Shown here in pieces: positions 24,647-36,244 of a DNA stretch of 64,000 nucleotides. Made by a program: the position numbers and the translations under genes. Source of the stretch: Dimorphilus gyrociliatus (lineage: Eukaryota; Annelida; Polychaeta; Dinophilidae); NCBI GenBank assembly GCA_904063045.1, contig CAJFCJ010000020.1:186001-250000 (forward strand), given 5' to 3'. The notes under the pieces are model-generated. The model was not told the origin of the DNA and made no database searches. It was given only the letters and a program-made list of their open reading frames with translations. The number at the start of each line of letters is the position of its first letter. The stretch's first letter is position 1.

Positions 24647-24995
24647 GGCGGCCACTATTTCCCGATATCCATGATGCCATCTTTATATTAGTCATTATTT
24701 TTTCGTTATCTCTACTAAGCCAAAGAAATTTTTTGGATTCTTTTTTTTGTTGAAGTAAAAAAATTACAAAAAAAAATTTCGTTCAATTTACGAAAAGCGT
24801 GAGTCACTTGAATGAAGAATGTAAATCTCTGTTATTGTTTTGAATGCGAAATACGTACGGATAGTGACAATTAATCGCTTTTCGTTCTCTATACTCCATT
24901 ACCTCAAAAAGAAAACCATTAATAATTCTCGATGTATTTATGTAATGAACTTTTTGGTCAAAATGTCTTAAATGTTATAATTGTAATTATAATTC

Positions 24996-25210
24996 TATAT
25001 ATATATATATATATAGAATTATACAAATATATATATATATCTAACTGGAAAACCTGCAAAAAAAAAATCTGTGCTCCCTCTATGTTGTTTGTTCAATTAT
25101 ATAAGCTGGAAAAATCTGTTGTTTACTAACAATATAAATGTATACAATATACAATATCTATATATACTGTATATATACAGTATATGTGCAGTATATACAA
25201 TATATAATGT
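24996..25210. repeat. Two TA-rich arrays with TATACTGTATA/TATACAGTATA palindromes
   Basis: Arrays at about 24996-25040 and 25139-25210. The second is built of alternating ctgtata and acagtata units able to form a cruciform. Confidence 0.85.
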
Positions 25211-25640
25211 ACGTACCACATAATACGTCAAGTCACAATTCTTTATGGTGTTACAAGAGAAGTGGTGTCAATAATACCATATAATATTAATAACAATGAA
25301 AAATATGGATATTAATAAAAATCTTCATCGTTGGTTAAATTCATTTTATTTTTACATATCTCATAAAGTAAACCAATTTAAGACTTAAACTGTTAATGGC
25401 TTGAAGGACAATTATTCTTAACCTGTTACTATTGACTCAAGCTATAATCCAATCTCCAAATAAAAATGGGATTATATCTTTCTGATAACGAATGTTTTTC
25501 AATGAATTCAACTCTTTTTATAAAAGCCGTTCATTATGAATTCGGTTAAGGTCTTATTTACTTCTATAGGTCATTGTACGTTTGTTGATTTATATAAAAA
25601 TGGTTTGAGAACGTACTCATAATCATTTATACCAGCTGTA

Positions 25641-25772
25641 ATGATTTCACCTGTTGCTACACCTTGCCAAGTTCTTTATGATTTACCACATTTTAGAAAT
25701 TCTACACAATCGTTTTTAGATCCTTCAGATTGTTCTAATTTTACAGGCTATAGACATTCCTATTCGACTACG
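25641..25772 (+). other. Candidate upstream exon of the EF-hand gene (unresolved)
   Basis: An ATG opens a 44-codon frame that ends at a strong donor (ACG|GTAAGT) at phase 0. The next downstream exon has no acceptor in the matching phase, so it may be an alternative first exon, a 5' UTR exon with an upstream ORF, or spliced in a way I cannot see. The other two frames are closed. Confidence 0.35.
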
Positions 25773-25892
25773 GTAAGTTATTTCTTATCACTAATCAGAG
25801 ATAAAGCATGATCCATCAATTTCTTTGTTACTTAAAAAAAGAAATATTTACTTTATTCCTATTTCTGTTTTTATTTTCTATTATCTTTCCTG

Positions 25893-28800
25893 ATGGCTTG
25901 TTCGGTTTTACCGAGCATTCGAAAAACCAAAGGAAGCGTATCAAATAAACGCTTTAATAACTCACAGGAGAAGGCTAGACCGTTAACCGGATTTAGTGTG
26001 AATTCTGGTATTACTTTCAAATCAACGGAAAATCGGCTTAGCAAAACGACTCTACCGGATCTTGTTAATCTTACAAGGAATTTTAGTGAAAGAGACGTCG
26101 AAAGGAATACTAAACCGACCACTAATACTATACATTGGAACGATAATTTTAACGGTTGGGTAGACGAAGGAGAGGTATAGAGAAATAATCTAAAAGCCTG
26201 CCATTTAAATAATTTATTTCCGCTATCTCATAAAGAGAGTGATAATTGTAATAAGTTACTATTTTATTGATAAATAGAACAAAGTTCAGGCTTCTTATGT
26301 ATCATTTGTCAACAATGCCCAAATTACTGAAAGATCGTCGAAAGAGCATTTAGAAGACAAGAATTTGAAGCCCTCTCGATTAGCATCGGCACCCTCAGTA
26401 AAGAAGCCATTAGAGGCACGTTTTGGAGAATCTGCTTTCAGAAACACTCCAGGCTGCAACAAGACGGATAATAGAAGTAATTTAGCTCCGAGAGTTCCAT
26501 GTGTGTATTAATGCGTTGCCTTTTTTGGACACTTCTTAAGACGTAACAATAATAAAATTAATTATAGTTATAATAGGTTATGAATATTTTATTAAACGCC
26601 GATATTTCTATTATAAGTGTTTTTTACGGACCATATTGACATTGTTTTTTATTGTTTTTTTATAGATGCAAAAAAAACAGATAAAACTATTAAAAAATCG
26701 AAAAATTCCAATACAAAATTGGATGAAAAGTCCGGTTTTAATAATTCGAATAAAAATAATGCAACAAAGCCGGTTAAATCAACTTCGAAAAACGATCAGC
26801 AAACAATTGAAAAGGAAGTCGAAACTCAGCAAACACGAGACGACGAATTGACATTTATCGTGCCCGGATTCCAGGATGAATCCGATGTAAAAGTAAAAAG
26901 GGAAGCTGGCAACCAACGTAATCAAAGTAATGTTCATAGGCCTGCTAGCCTCTAGTGTCTCTTTGCGACCTCTTTTTTTTTTCTTATCACGCAGCTCGCG
27001 GTAATTGCGGCTCTTTTAAATTCGCCGCTGAGAAATCAAAGACGAAAGGCAAGAAATTAGCAAAGAGAGTTAAAAAACCTAAAATTCCCGGAGCTCAATT
27101 AATCGACAAAAAAAAAGTAGCTTGTAAAGAAGACAAACCAGAGAACGATGATGTAGAGAGTGGTTACGGAGAAGATAATGATGGTAGGCCTAAACTGTTT
27201 TGTGAGAAAGAGAAGCTAATTTTTTCTATTCACTGCTTAATTACACTTCTACAGCAGATAACTTTGATGATTTGTTGATTGAAAGAAGTTGTGATCAGAC
27301 AAATACGAGTTAGTAGCTCTTTTATACTCGTTACGTAGAATAGTATTCAAAGAAAAGTGATTGATGATTAATAGCTTATGCAATCAGAATACTTGTTAAC
27401 ATGCATTTTTACTTTAAAGCCAATTATATACGATTATAGGTGATTGAGTATTGTACATGTCAGTATGCTATATCAGTAAAAGATCGATAAAGAAATGTTT
27501 ATAAAAGGAAATTGAAGGAATAAATGTCTAATTGCGTTTATGAGTACCATCAAGCAGACGAGGACTTTGCACTTAACCTTGATATACTTTTATTCAGGCC
27601 CAGCCCCTCAAAGTGTCATTGACGCTGAGAGTTCAGTCCTGTTAGAGCAAAGCAACTCAAGAGAATTATACGAACCCTCTAATAAGGTAATTAGGAAAAT
27701 TTCTGCTGCTTTAGGCGCTTCTTATACGACAATTACAGTTGAAAGCCATTGAAGAAACTTCGAAAAGAATTGGTAAACGGAAAAACAGGTGGAGAGCTAC
27801 TTTTCAATCTAAGACAACTGATATAGTGGAAGAGTCTGGTTTACCAAAGCCTCCGGCTTTCAATAGAAAGGTAAGAGATTGGATATTTAGCGACGATGAG
27901 GATGAAATAACAATTACGCCGACCGCTACATCTCCAAAAACCCCAACACCAGTCCCCGATACAATTGAAAACCCGTTTACTCCGAGAAAAGAAGAAACGC
28001 CTTCGCCAGTGGAAACGCTCCCTAAGCTCGTTACTCCTCCCCCTCAAAAATCAAAACCTGTTGCTAAGAATAGCAAAGAATTTGTAAAGAAAAAGTAAGA
28101 CTTTCGTGATCCTTCATTTAAGAAATGGGGAGTGATTAAGATTCATTAACCAATTATTCATCTAGGGAGGAAACGAGAGATAAAAGTTGGCAGGAAGAGT
28201 TAGAAAGGAATAAAAGAGCGGAAGAGAGGCGGCGGAAAGCACTTAATATGATAGAAGGATTGAAATCTCGTAAAAAAGTCATCACGAAGCAAACCGAGAT
28301 GGAAAAATTCGAAAACGCCAAGGAAGATTGTTAGTCTTCATTAGTATAACAAAATTGCCCTACATTAAGCCTATAATAATCTAAAAAGAATCTTCCATTC
28401 CTATTATACAATTTATATTAAATTTTTCAGTTGATTGGCTATCGCAATACTGTATATTTCAAGACGGCCATATGGATATGTATGAGCGTGCTTTTAATAT
28501 CGTAAGAGCAATATTTTATTGAGATATTAAAGAATTAAGTTTTTAAAGGGTTATGAATTTAATCTGAGATTTAAAATGTTTATAGATTGACGAGAATAAA
28601 TTAGGCTGGCTTGACTCAGAAAACACAATGATTGCCATAAAAGCTTGTAATACGAAATTAACTGATATGGAGGAAAAATACCTATTACAAGTAATTTACG
28701 TATAACATATACATACAAAAATCGAACTATGTACATTATACAAATAGAATATTAATTATACATGTAAACATATCTTTCCACTATGTCCACTTGCAAATAT

Positions 28801-29519
28801 TTCCTTAAGGTATTTTACTAAAGCGCCATCTCTATAAAACTGTAGGCGTCATCTTAATTGCGGTGGCCTTGACAACAGAATCTTTATAAATCTTTGCGTA
28901 CTTATAAAACATCGCGTAATTATTCTTACAGCATGAAAAATTTCTAATAAATGAATATTTTGTTGTTTTTTTTTTACTCTAGATTTTAGACACAACTGGC
29001 TATGACTTTAGTAAAGGAAGTGATTTTAAGATATTTTCAATTATTGCCGCCCTTTCTCACAGGATCAAAAAATTAGAGTAAGTAAGCATAATTGCTAATG
29101 ACATTAGTTTAGAAGGTTGTAATTTATTAATTCTCCATGACAGTGATTGGGTTTTGAACTATTGTGGTAACATCAGCTTTCGACTGACGAATATGAAAGT
29201 AAATAGAGATATAGAAATATATATTTCTACTTTATCCTCAGACTGATTAAATATGGACACGTTTTTCATTTAGGTTCATCTTTGTCGTCAACTATGGGAA
29301 TTAAACGTTGATCCGGGAACAAATAGTATATCTTTAGAAACGTTATGTATCCATCTGCGGGCAGGTGGCGTTTGCGATGATCGGATCAGCTATGTAAAGA
29401 AGAAGCTAAGTCATTTGTCCTCGCTAAGTTTACTAGATTTTTTAATTTATTCACCTCTATTCATAACATTACACGAAAACATGGTCAATGATCCCTTGAG
29501 CGACGCTAGAAAAGTCTGA
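25893..29519 (+). CDS. EF-hand protein of 711 residues with long disordered N-terminal half (unassigned)
   Basis: Twelve exons were joined by frame: 25893-26174, 26278-26500, 26666-26926, 26995-27183, 27598-27686, 27739-28094, 28166-28329, 28431-28501, 28586-28690, 28983-29077, 29144-29198 and 29274-29519. Phases close exactly (2,136 nt). The first 450 residues are low-complexity, Lys/Ser/Pro-rich and probably disordered, with a charged helix (EELERNKRAEERRRKAL) after them. The C-terminal third holds helical EF-hand-like segments: one around IDENKLGWLDSENT and a second around LDTTGYDFSKGSD. The protein ends in HENMVNDPLSDARKV. Loop acidic residues are only partly kept, so Ca2+ binding is uncertain. 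The architecture recalls vertebrate C1orf87 (carcinoma-related EF-hand protein) or other ciliary/testis EF-hand proteins; this is a guess. The true start may lie in the exon at 25641. Confidence 0.75.
28823..28831 (-). promoter_or_regulatory. CTCF-like core motif
   Basis: AGATGGCGC on the minus strand, in the intron between the two EF-hand exons. Confidence 0.3.
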
Positions 29520-29634
29520 AGCTGTTTCAAATCTAAATACTTAATGAGGATATTAAATTTTCAAAGATTTGTAAATAGACTGATAATACATCATTTAAAT
29601 TTTTTAAGGTGATCTTAATGATTATAGGACCAAT

Positions 29635-29640
29635 TTTATT
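29635..29640 (-). terminator. Candidate poly(A) signal of the DEG/ENaC gene
   Basis: AATAAA on the minus strand, about 255 nt past the channel's stop codon. Confidence 0.3.
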
Positions 29641-29678
29641 TAATTTTTCTCCACACCTTTATCTTAAATTTCTTTGTC

Positions 29679-29684
29679 AATAAA
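29679..29684 (+). terminator. Candidate poly(A) signal of the EF-hand gene
   Basis: AATAAA 160 nt past the stop codon. Together with the opposite-strand signal at 29640-29635 it implies overlapping 3' ends of the convergent genes. Confidence 0.4.
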
Positions 29685-29896
29685 AAATGCCGTCTAATTA
29701 CGTGAATACATTATTCAAGTTAATTGTCATTATGATGCAAATACTTTTTCTTTCACACCATATCCTAATAAATAAAAAACATCTGACTAAGAGTGTAATT
29801 GATTTCTAGGACAAAATTATTTACACTCAGTCGTCTTCCTCTCGCTCATTTCCTCAATTAATTCTTTTCTTTAACAAATTTCTCTCATCCATTTCT

Positions 29897-31477
29897 CTAG
29901 TTTCTTATTGTCGATACTTTATTGGTATGTATTGTTTGTCTGCTAATTATTCTCATGATCATCTCCAGTACTTCAATTATAATAACAGCACTTATTCCGC
30001 ACCAAAGATTTAACAAACCACCAAGTTTTGACACAACATCTGCCGAATTATATTTCTCCACTTCAAGGAATTTTTTATAACCATCCCTACCAGTATTAAT
30101 AAATTTGATACGCACGACATTTTCTTGTAAATTCGAAGAATTTATTAAGAGTTGATATGCTTCAGTGAAGCGACCTTGCTCCTCTAATTTTTCAACTTCT
30201 AAAAAAATTCCATAATCCTCGAGAATATCTTGACGTTGAAGGAACCCAATGGTTTTATAAAAGGAAACGAGCTCTCTTTGCGAAGGCCAAAGAGAGTATG
30301 AAATTCTCGTATCCCATTTCGTTTCAGAGCAAGCAGGATGACATGTTTTTAGACAATTATGAACATCTTTTATCGCTGTAAACGTGCAATTTAAGTCAAT
30401 GACGGACTGCACTACATCCTCAACACTAGAATTTTTTGTCAATTTTTGGCAAACGCGTTGCTTTTTATCATTTATATTAATATAAACCAAAAGATTAGGA
30501 TCAATACATTGGCATTGTTTTACTAATTCCTGTTGAAAGCAAGCATATAAACAAGCTTGATAATTATATTTTAACGATTTTCCACCTAAATCGACAAGAT
30601 TAGGATAAGGAGAAGACTCTTTTGATATGCAATTTCCATGTGGTTTTGGTAGCCTATCAATTTCTTCTGGAATTAGTTGAAGAGTTGATGAGCGTCCGGG
30701 TGGAATCTCTATTCCATTCTCTTCTACATCAACAAAGGTACCCGGCTGATGAACTGCAACTTTTGCCCCATAAAGTTTTGGAAAGCTATAAGGTGATTCA
30801 ATTTCTTTACGTCTGAGTTGATTGTGTAGGATAAGCGTTATATCTAAAATATTTACAGTTTGTTGATCTCTTATTAACTCAAATGTATAACAATTGAAAA
30901 AATTAGGATGATGAGATACTGTTATGTTTGCCATCTTCGTACAAGGTTTTCTGACGTTAAGTAATCCCCCATACTGGAAATAGCTACAATCTAAAACTAA
31001 TTTCTCAAAACTATGTCCATGCCAACCAACTTCTTCAGGAGTTAGCCCTGTATAGAATCCTTTGGCAGATAATATATTATTAAATAACAGCCATATTTCT
31101 TCTGTTTCATCTAGATCTATTGATTTTAAAAGTTTTCGTAGCAATTCTTCATGTTTAGTAACGATATTGTCATTTAGATGATCCAAGTACTCGCCGTAAC
31201 TAATTTCACCTTGAAATGAAAATGGATTCTGATTGCAAATTGTTACTGCTGGAAATTCGTTCGCATCACCATTTTTCTGAACCATTAAGGTCACTGTGGA
31301 ATATGATAGGAAATTGCTTATAATAGTATAACATTGTAGTCCAGCAACAGAGAAGAGAGCTATAATAGATATCGTCCACAAATATTTTATTACATTGGCT
31401 TCCGAATCAAAGACTCTCTTGAAACCTTTAATAGAAGTTGTTTTAAAAAATACGTTTAACTCCTCTCTCCATGCCAT
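29897..31477 (-). CDS. DEG/ENaC sodium channel, FaNaC/MGIC (peptide-gated) type
   Basis: This is a complete 526-residue, single-exon frame beginning with ATG at 31477. It is a trimeric, amiloride-family cation channel subunit of the plasma membrane. TM1 is at about residues 30-56, followed by the family motif FPAVTICNQNP (75-85). A large extracellular domain follows with the conserved cysteine pattern (CLYACFQQELVKQCQC and CLKTCHPACSE). TM2 is at about 485-512, with the filter-region sequence LGGLLNLWCGIS, giving GIS (494-496) for the usual GxS. The N-terminal gating motif, normally HG, reads KG (SIKGFKRVF, 15-23). Overall length and cysteine blocks resemble the FMRFamide- and myoinhibitory-peptide-gated channels of molluscs and annelids, so a neuropeptide ligand is possible. 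Its 3' end converges on the EF-hand gene (377 bp between stops). Confidence 0.9.
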   Translation of the reverse strand: MAWREELNVFFKTTSIKGFKRVFDSEANVIKYLWTISIIALFSVAGLQCYTIISNFLSYSTVTLMVQKNGDANEFPAVTICNQNPFSFQGEISYGEYLDHLNDNIVTKHEELLRKLLKSIDLDETEEIWLLFNNILSAKGFYTGLTPEEVGWHGHSFEKLVLDCSYFQYGGLLNVRKPCTKMANITVSHHPNFFNCYTFELIRDQQTVNILDITLILHNQLRRKEIESPYSFPKLYGAKVAVHQPGTFVDVEENGIEIPPGRSSTLQLIPEEIDRLPKPHGNCISKESSPYPNLVDLGGKSLKYNYQACLYACFQQELVKQCQCIDPNLLVYININDKKQRVCQKLTKNSSVEDVVQSVIDLNCTFTAIKDVHNCLKTCHPACSETKWDTRISYSLWPSQRELVSFYKTIGFLQRQDILEDYGIFLEVEKLEEQGRFTEAYQLLINSSNLQENVVRIKFINTGRDGYKKFLEVEKYNSADVVSKLGGLLNLWCGISAVIIIEVLEMIMRIISRQTIHTNKVSTIRN

Positions 31478-32901
31478 GTTGTAATTGTATACACGAACGT
31501 GCTTTAACGTAATAAACTGTGCACACTTAGGGATAATGTATTATTTATACATTTTACATTATTTTAAGTAGTCATTAGTTTTTTTAGTGTTCTGAACAAA
31601 ACCACAATGAACATATTGATCTGTCTAATGTGTGGATCGTGTACCCTAATGAAGAGATATTGAACTTTTTTTTTATTTTGCTCTTTTATTTGATTTAATT
31701 GAGTCCTTTTTCTTAAATAATTACATTCAATTACAATGTTGCAATAGCTGTTTTTCCACTCTGTATTTTCTATTCATTCAATAAACTTCATATACGTTAC
31801 AACCAATAAAAAAAACAACCAATTTTCCGATACTTTTATCATTGTTTATCTACGTTTGTATATCCCTTAAATTTTTAAAAGACTTATTGATTTATACTGA
31901 AGTGTATCTATGATAAATATATGTTGTATACAACAATATTGTATACCTGTATTCATATTTCAAGTTAATCTTAATTTATATATTAATATAAGTAAGATTA
32001 TTGGCATTAATTAAATGCAAGTCATATGCTTAGTAATGCATAATACGAATAAAAATACATTAGTAATTAACTTTATTGGCAACAAACCAGAGAGCCTTAA
32101 ATAACATTTTTTGCAAAAATGCGCAAAAAAAGAGCTTAGAGTGCTGTTTTCCTTTTATTTTATGAACCATAGCTTTATTTTTTTTGGTATAATAGTCTTT
32201 CCTTTTTTTTTTTGATTGTAGAGAAGGAATTACGTTTAAGCTATTGAATTAGGAAATTGAACTGAATCATTTTTTTTGCCGAGAAGAAATGAGAGACTAG
32301 AAATACATACAAGAAGAAGAAGACGAAGAGGGAATTAATTAATAATTTAAGTGTTATTTTCAGCGAGTTCAACTGATGTAGAGAACTGGCGTATTAGTTA
32401 ATTAATGGATGCATATAGAATTGTTGAGTTTGGTATTCTTAGAAGCAGTTGCTACATTCATCTTCTTCCATAGTCCTCTATTACTAATTCCCCGGATAAA
32501 ACCCACAAAATTCATGAAGCGTTTAAATGCCTTTACTGACGAGATTTATAACCCCAATGGTATAAGTATTCAATCATAATCCGCCTGAGGGCGCTTTAAT
32601 CTCTTGTTTTACAGCTGATCGAATTGCCTGTTAACAGTAAATTGTTTATTAATTAGCTTTTTTTTTCTTTCAAAGAAAAAAGCTTTAAAGGCAAGCAATT
32701 ACCGAGAAAAAAACCTACTACAACAAATACAGAAGATGTTTAGAAAACTGCAAATAGCCCTTTAATGCTATAAGCCTACATTCAATATCACACTCGAATC
32801 GCTCCTTGCACTTAATCAGATTCGCTTCAGTACAAACCTTGTAGATCCTCACGGTCCGTTGAACTTAAACTAGACAAACAATTTACGCCAAACACCAAAC
32901 A

Positions 32902-32910
32902 ACGCCACCT
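32902..32910 (-). promoter_or_regulatory. CTCF-like core motif
   Basis: AGGTGGCGT on the minus strand, preceded by TACT, matching the AGRTGGCG core. Confidence 0.3.
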
Positions 32911-33748
32911 AGTACTTTCTTTTGCTTTATCAAATCTCATTGAGCCGTCGTAGAATAATCAACAAGCTTCATTTAGCGCTTAACAAACGCGAATAGCATT
33001 GATTCAACAAAACGCCTTTTCAAGTGTTTTTCTTTCATCTATAATTATTTTTCGATCAGGAAAAGGTTTGTATTTCATTTATTTATTTATATTTCAAAGT
33101 AAAAACTATCCCAATTTTTATTACCCCTCATTTATTCGAATTTCATAGAAAGGATTGAATATCTTCGATCAGTCGTGTATCTTTTTCGTCTTTTTCCTCT
33201 ATAATATTTTTATTCCCTTCTTCAAGTTAGATATTTTTTCCATGTGCAAAAGTCCTCATATATATACGTCGCTAAGCAACTGAAGCGTAAGTAAAAAGCT
33301 AAAAACCGTAGTCAATTATCAAAGAGCAGTCCCGAACAAACAAGGATCGAGAATTATACATTTTTTATAACTTCTCTTCCGAATGACAAAAGCAATTGGC
33401 CTGTTATTTTGAATTGAGTAATAGATAACCCACTATCACCTGGAGGATTTCGAGAATTATATCTACATATAAAGAGAATTTTATGCAGTAAAGAGTTTGG
33501 GATTTTTTTTTCACAGAAACATCAACAAAATAGAAGAGAATTTAGAACATGCTCTTTACAAAAACTAAATCATTTAGTCACGTCAACTGCAGAAGACATC
33601 AAAGGCGAACACCTAGAAGGTTACGGTTGAAGCTTTTTAGCAAACTCACGTTTCACGAAACTATTACCTAAACTTGGAAAAAAAGATGTTCGACTTGCAT
33701 AAAGAAACACAAGAAATATGAAAAATAATGAAAAAAGTACTAATTTAC

Positions 33749-33850
33749 CTTCCGGTGGCGGATCAATGGCTTGCCTCAGGGTGGTGGACAAACAACATTC
33801 CAACCGTAGGCGAAATATGTCAGTGACAAACAAATTTATCTCGTCGCTGG
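33749..33850 (-). other. Orphan candidate exon
   Basis: A 102-nt segment lies between an AG acceptor and a GT donor (GAAG|GTAAAT). It is open for 34 codons, symmetric phase 1-1, with protein-like composition (LFVTDIFRLRLECCLSTTL). No partner exons were found on this strand nearby, so it may be chance. Confidence 0.2.
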
Positions 33851-34304
33851 CTCCCCAATGGTTTTAGTGACGACATTGTCGTTATATGCATTCAGATAAA
33901 GAGGTAGTAAACCCTACGTATATAAATCTGTTAGATCTAACAAACAGTTGAAAATACGGTCATTTAGCAAATGTCCTTCAATTATCGCTAGATTAATTAC
34001 GCAAATGCATAACAATTTAACACATGTCCGCTTAATCTCTCAGATGCTTCCTAATGCAATAATGTCATCTATCAAATACCCAGTTAATTTACAATAACTT
34101 TAATAAGAGAGTAATGAGACTGTTCTTACAAAAACCGTAGTCCAGGATTAGATTAGGACTACTTAAGCTCTTTATAAGTATTCCCTTCGTTGCCAAGCCT
34201 AACGAAATAATGTAGCAATCACGATGCAACATAGGCAATTGCTGATTACGATTGCTAAGTTGATAATTCATGCGTGACTCCATACGGAAGCGAACCAAGG
34301 AGAA

Positions 34305-34312
34305 TCACGTGA
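34305..34312. promoter_or_regulatory. TCACGTGA E-box palindrome
   Basis: A perfect palindromic CACGTG E-box of the kind bound by MiT/TFE, USF and Myc-family bHLH-zip factors, in a locally CpG-richer stretch. No gene start is known beside it. Confidence 0.25.
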
Positions 34313-36244
34313 TCTTTGCGCCAAAATCTATAGAATTCGACATCGGCCAAAACCCGGCGGACTTAGTTGAGTGAACCGAATCATCGCTATTCCTAACGAA
34401 ATTTACACTCACCAATCGCCTATGGCCAAACCGTATATTCATCATTACCGACCGTTCTCTATAGGCCTACGTCGGCCCGAAAAAAAAACGCCCAAGACGT
34501 CGAAAAGCGGCAATCGGTCTTCATTCGATGTGCCAAACTGTCCGGGATGGTATTTATTTAAAGCGAAATAGGGTTATCGACAATTGATGAAATCGAAGAG
34601 AAAACTACCCATTCTTACAATTACATTAATTATAAACTTGGTTTTTTGTATGCTTGGTATTTGATTGACAAACTTCGCCAATATACAATATATATTCTCT
34701 ACTTTATAGTCTTGGGGAAAATTTTGCAATTATCTGCACGGCACGTTCTTATTTTTTTCGACCAACTTTATATTTAGCTAGACGCTTTTCGTCTACGAAA
34801 CGTCTAAATTCGACGCACGACTGTGCAAATTAGCTTTAACGAGAAAATTAAGCGCCGTCGATCTATTGCTCTATTGTATTTGTTTCTCTTTTCCTCTCAC
34901 TCTCTTTTTCTGCTGTCCTCCTCCGCTTTTTTTTTATTTAGCTTCTGTTTCTTAAGGGTCTTTTTACATCAGTATCTATTATTTCTATTCATATTCTTCC
35001 GTCCATTATCCCATGTAGTTGCCCTGATATCCGTACTCGCCCTTTTCCCTAATGTCCGAAATAAAGAATTCACGTTCCGGCAATAAATCAGTATTGTATA
35101 AAGAAGCTTGACATTTCATAGTCGACGTATGGTTTGGAACTAGCCACCTTTCAAACGCTTTTCTTTATTTGCTTGTAGAAAAAGGGCGTCCCTTATTTCT
35201 TTTTTATTTCCCTCTTCTATCACAGAGATTAATATACGGCGCTGAAGTTATATATGATTTATACATTTGCGTGTTAACTAACCATTGCGACATGTCGGGC
35301 TTTTAGATGAAAATTATATTTTTCCATTTTCATCTGGGCTGCAAGGCAGTTTTTTTTTCTATCGTTTCGGCCTTGCATTATTACTTCTATAAACGAAAAT
35401 ATGGGACGGATAGAGGGGGAGGGGGAAATAATTGCGAATTAGCTCTGTAGAGTGGAAAAAATCGGGGGTGAAATCTGTTATGCTTCTTATATAGATCCCA
35501 CTTCTCACATCTCTCTGTCAATCTGTTTTCTATAGACGCTGAATATAAAATAAGTGGCCTGATAAATCTCGCACAGCTGTTATTAAACAATGACCGATAG
35601 AACCAATTTAATCGGCGTCCTGTTTGCAGCCAATCGGAGTCAATAGCTTTGTTTGTTCAACATCACTGCTTTTTATTATCTTGGCAATGAGTAAACCTAT
35701 ACGCTGTTATATCTCTTTTAGATATACTTTGAAAGAGAAGAAAGAAGTAACATGCAAGTAGAAAGAGAAAAAAGTTGGCTTGGAAATAAGTAGTCGTCGT
35801 TATCTCCTAAAAAATAACAGATACATCTGATCGATTTGCGCCAATTTACCATTTTATCAATTATTTAACATGGTCCCGATCACTTTTCTTTTTACCCTCG
35901 TTATCTAAAAAGCTTGCAGGGTTTTTAGTGGAAAAGGGAGCTGAGTGCGTTGAAAAGGAAGTGTAAAGTAAGGGGGAGTCGGTGTGCTAGGTTTGGCAGT
36001 TGGCGACTTGTACCTTTTTGCTTTTAGAAGCGACCAATGTAATAACGAACGCAAAAGGGCAAAGCTGGTAACTGTTCTCGGTGCACGTAGGGTTTCTCAT
36101 TCGGTCGATAATTGCTAAAGTCGCCGTAGCATAAGCCCACTTAGGTACGCTCCTCGCGTCTTCTCCGCGGCGGAATTGAGGAGAATACTCGAATAGTTTT
36201 CTTACTTCCTCTTTTCTCTATGTCGAACAATTTCAGATGCTGTG

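Larger units (their letters stand above)
31478..36244. other. Non-coding stretch between channel gene and PRRT-like gene
   Basis: No supported gene. It holds a possible orphan exon (33850-33749, minus), a CTCF-like core (32902-32910, minus), a TCACGTGA E-box (34305-34312) and TAGGCCTA (34462-34469). The stretch 34270-34570 is richer in CpG and open in overlapping frames, but shows no family motif. The last 200 bp are GC-richer and probably carry the PRRT-like promoter or 5' UTR. Confidence 0.4.

Noticed and set aside
34270..34571. Two overlapping plus-strand frames in a CpG-richer patch
   Set aside because: No family motif or splice support; kept only as a possible regulatory patch.
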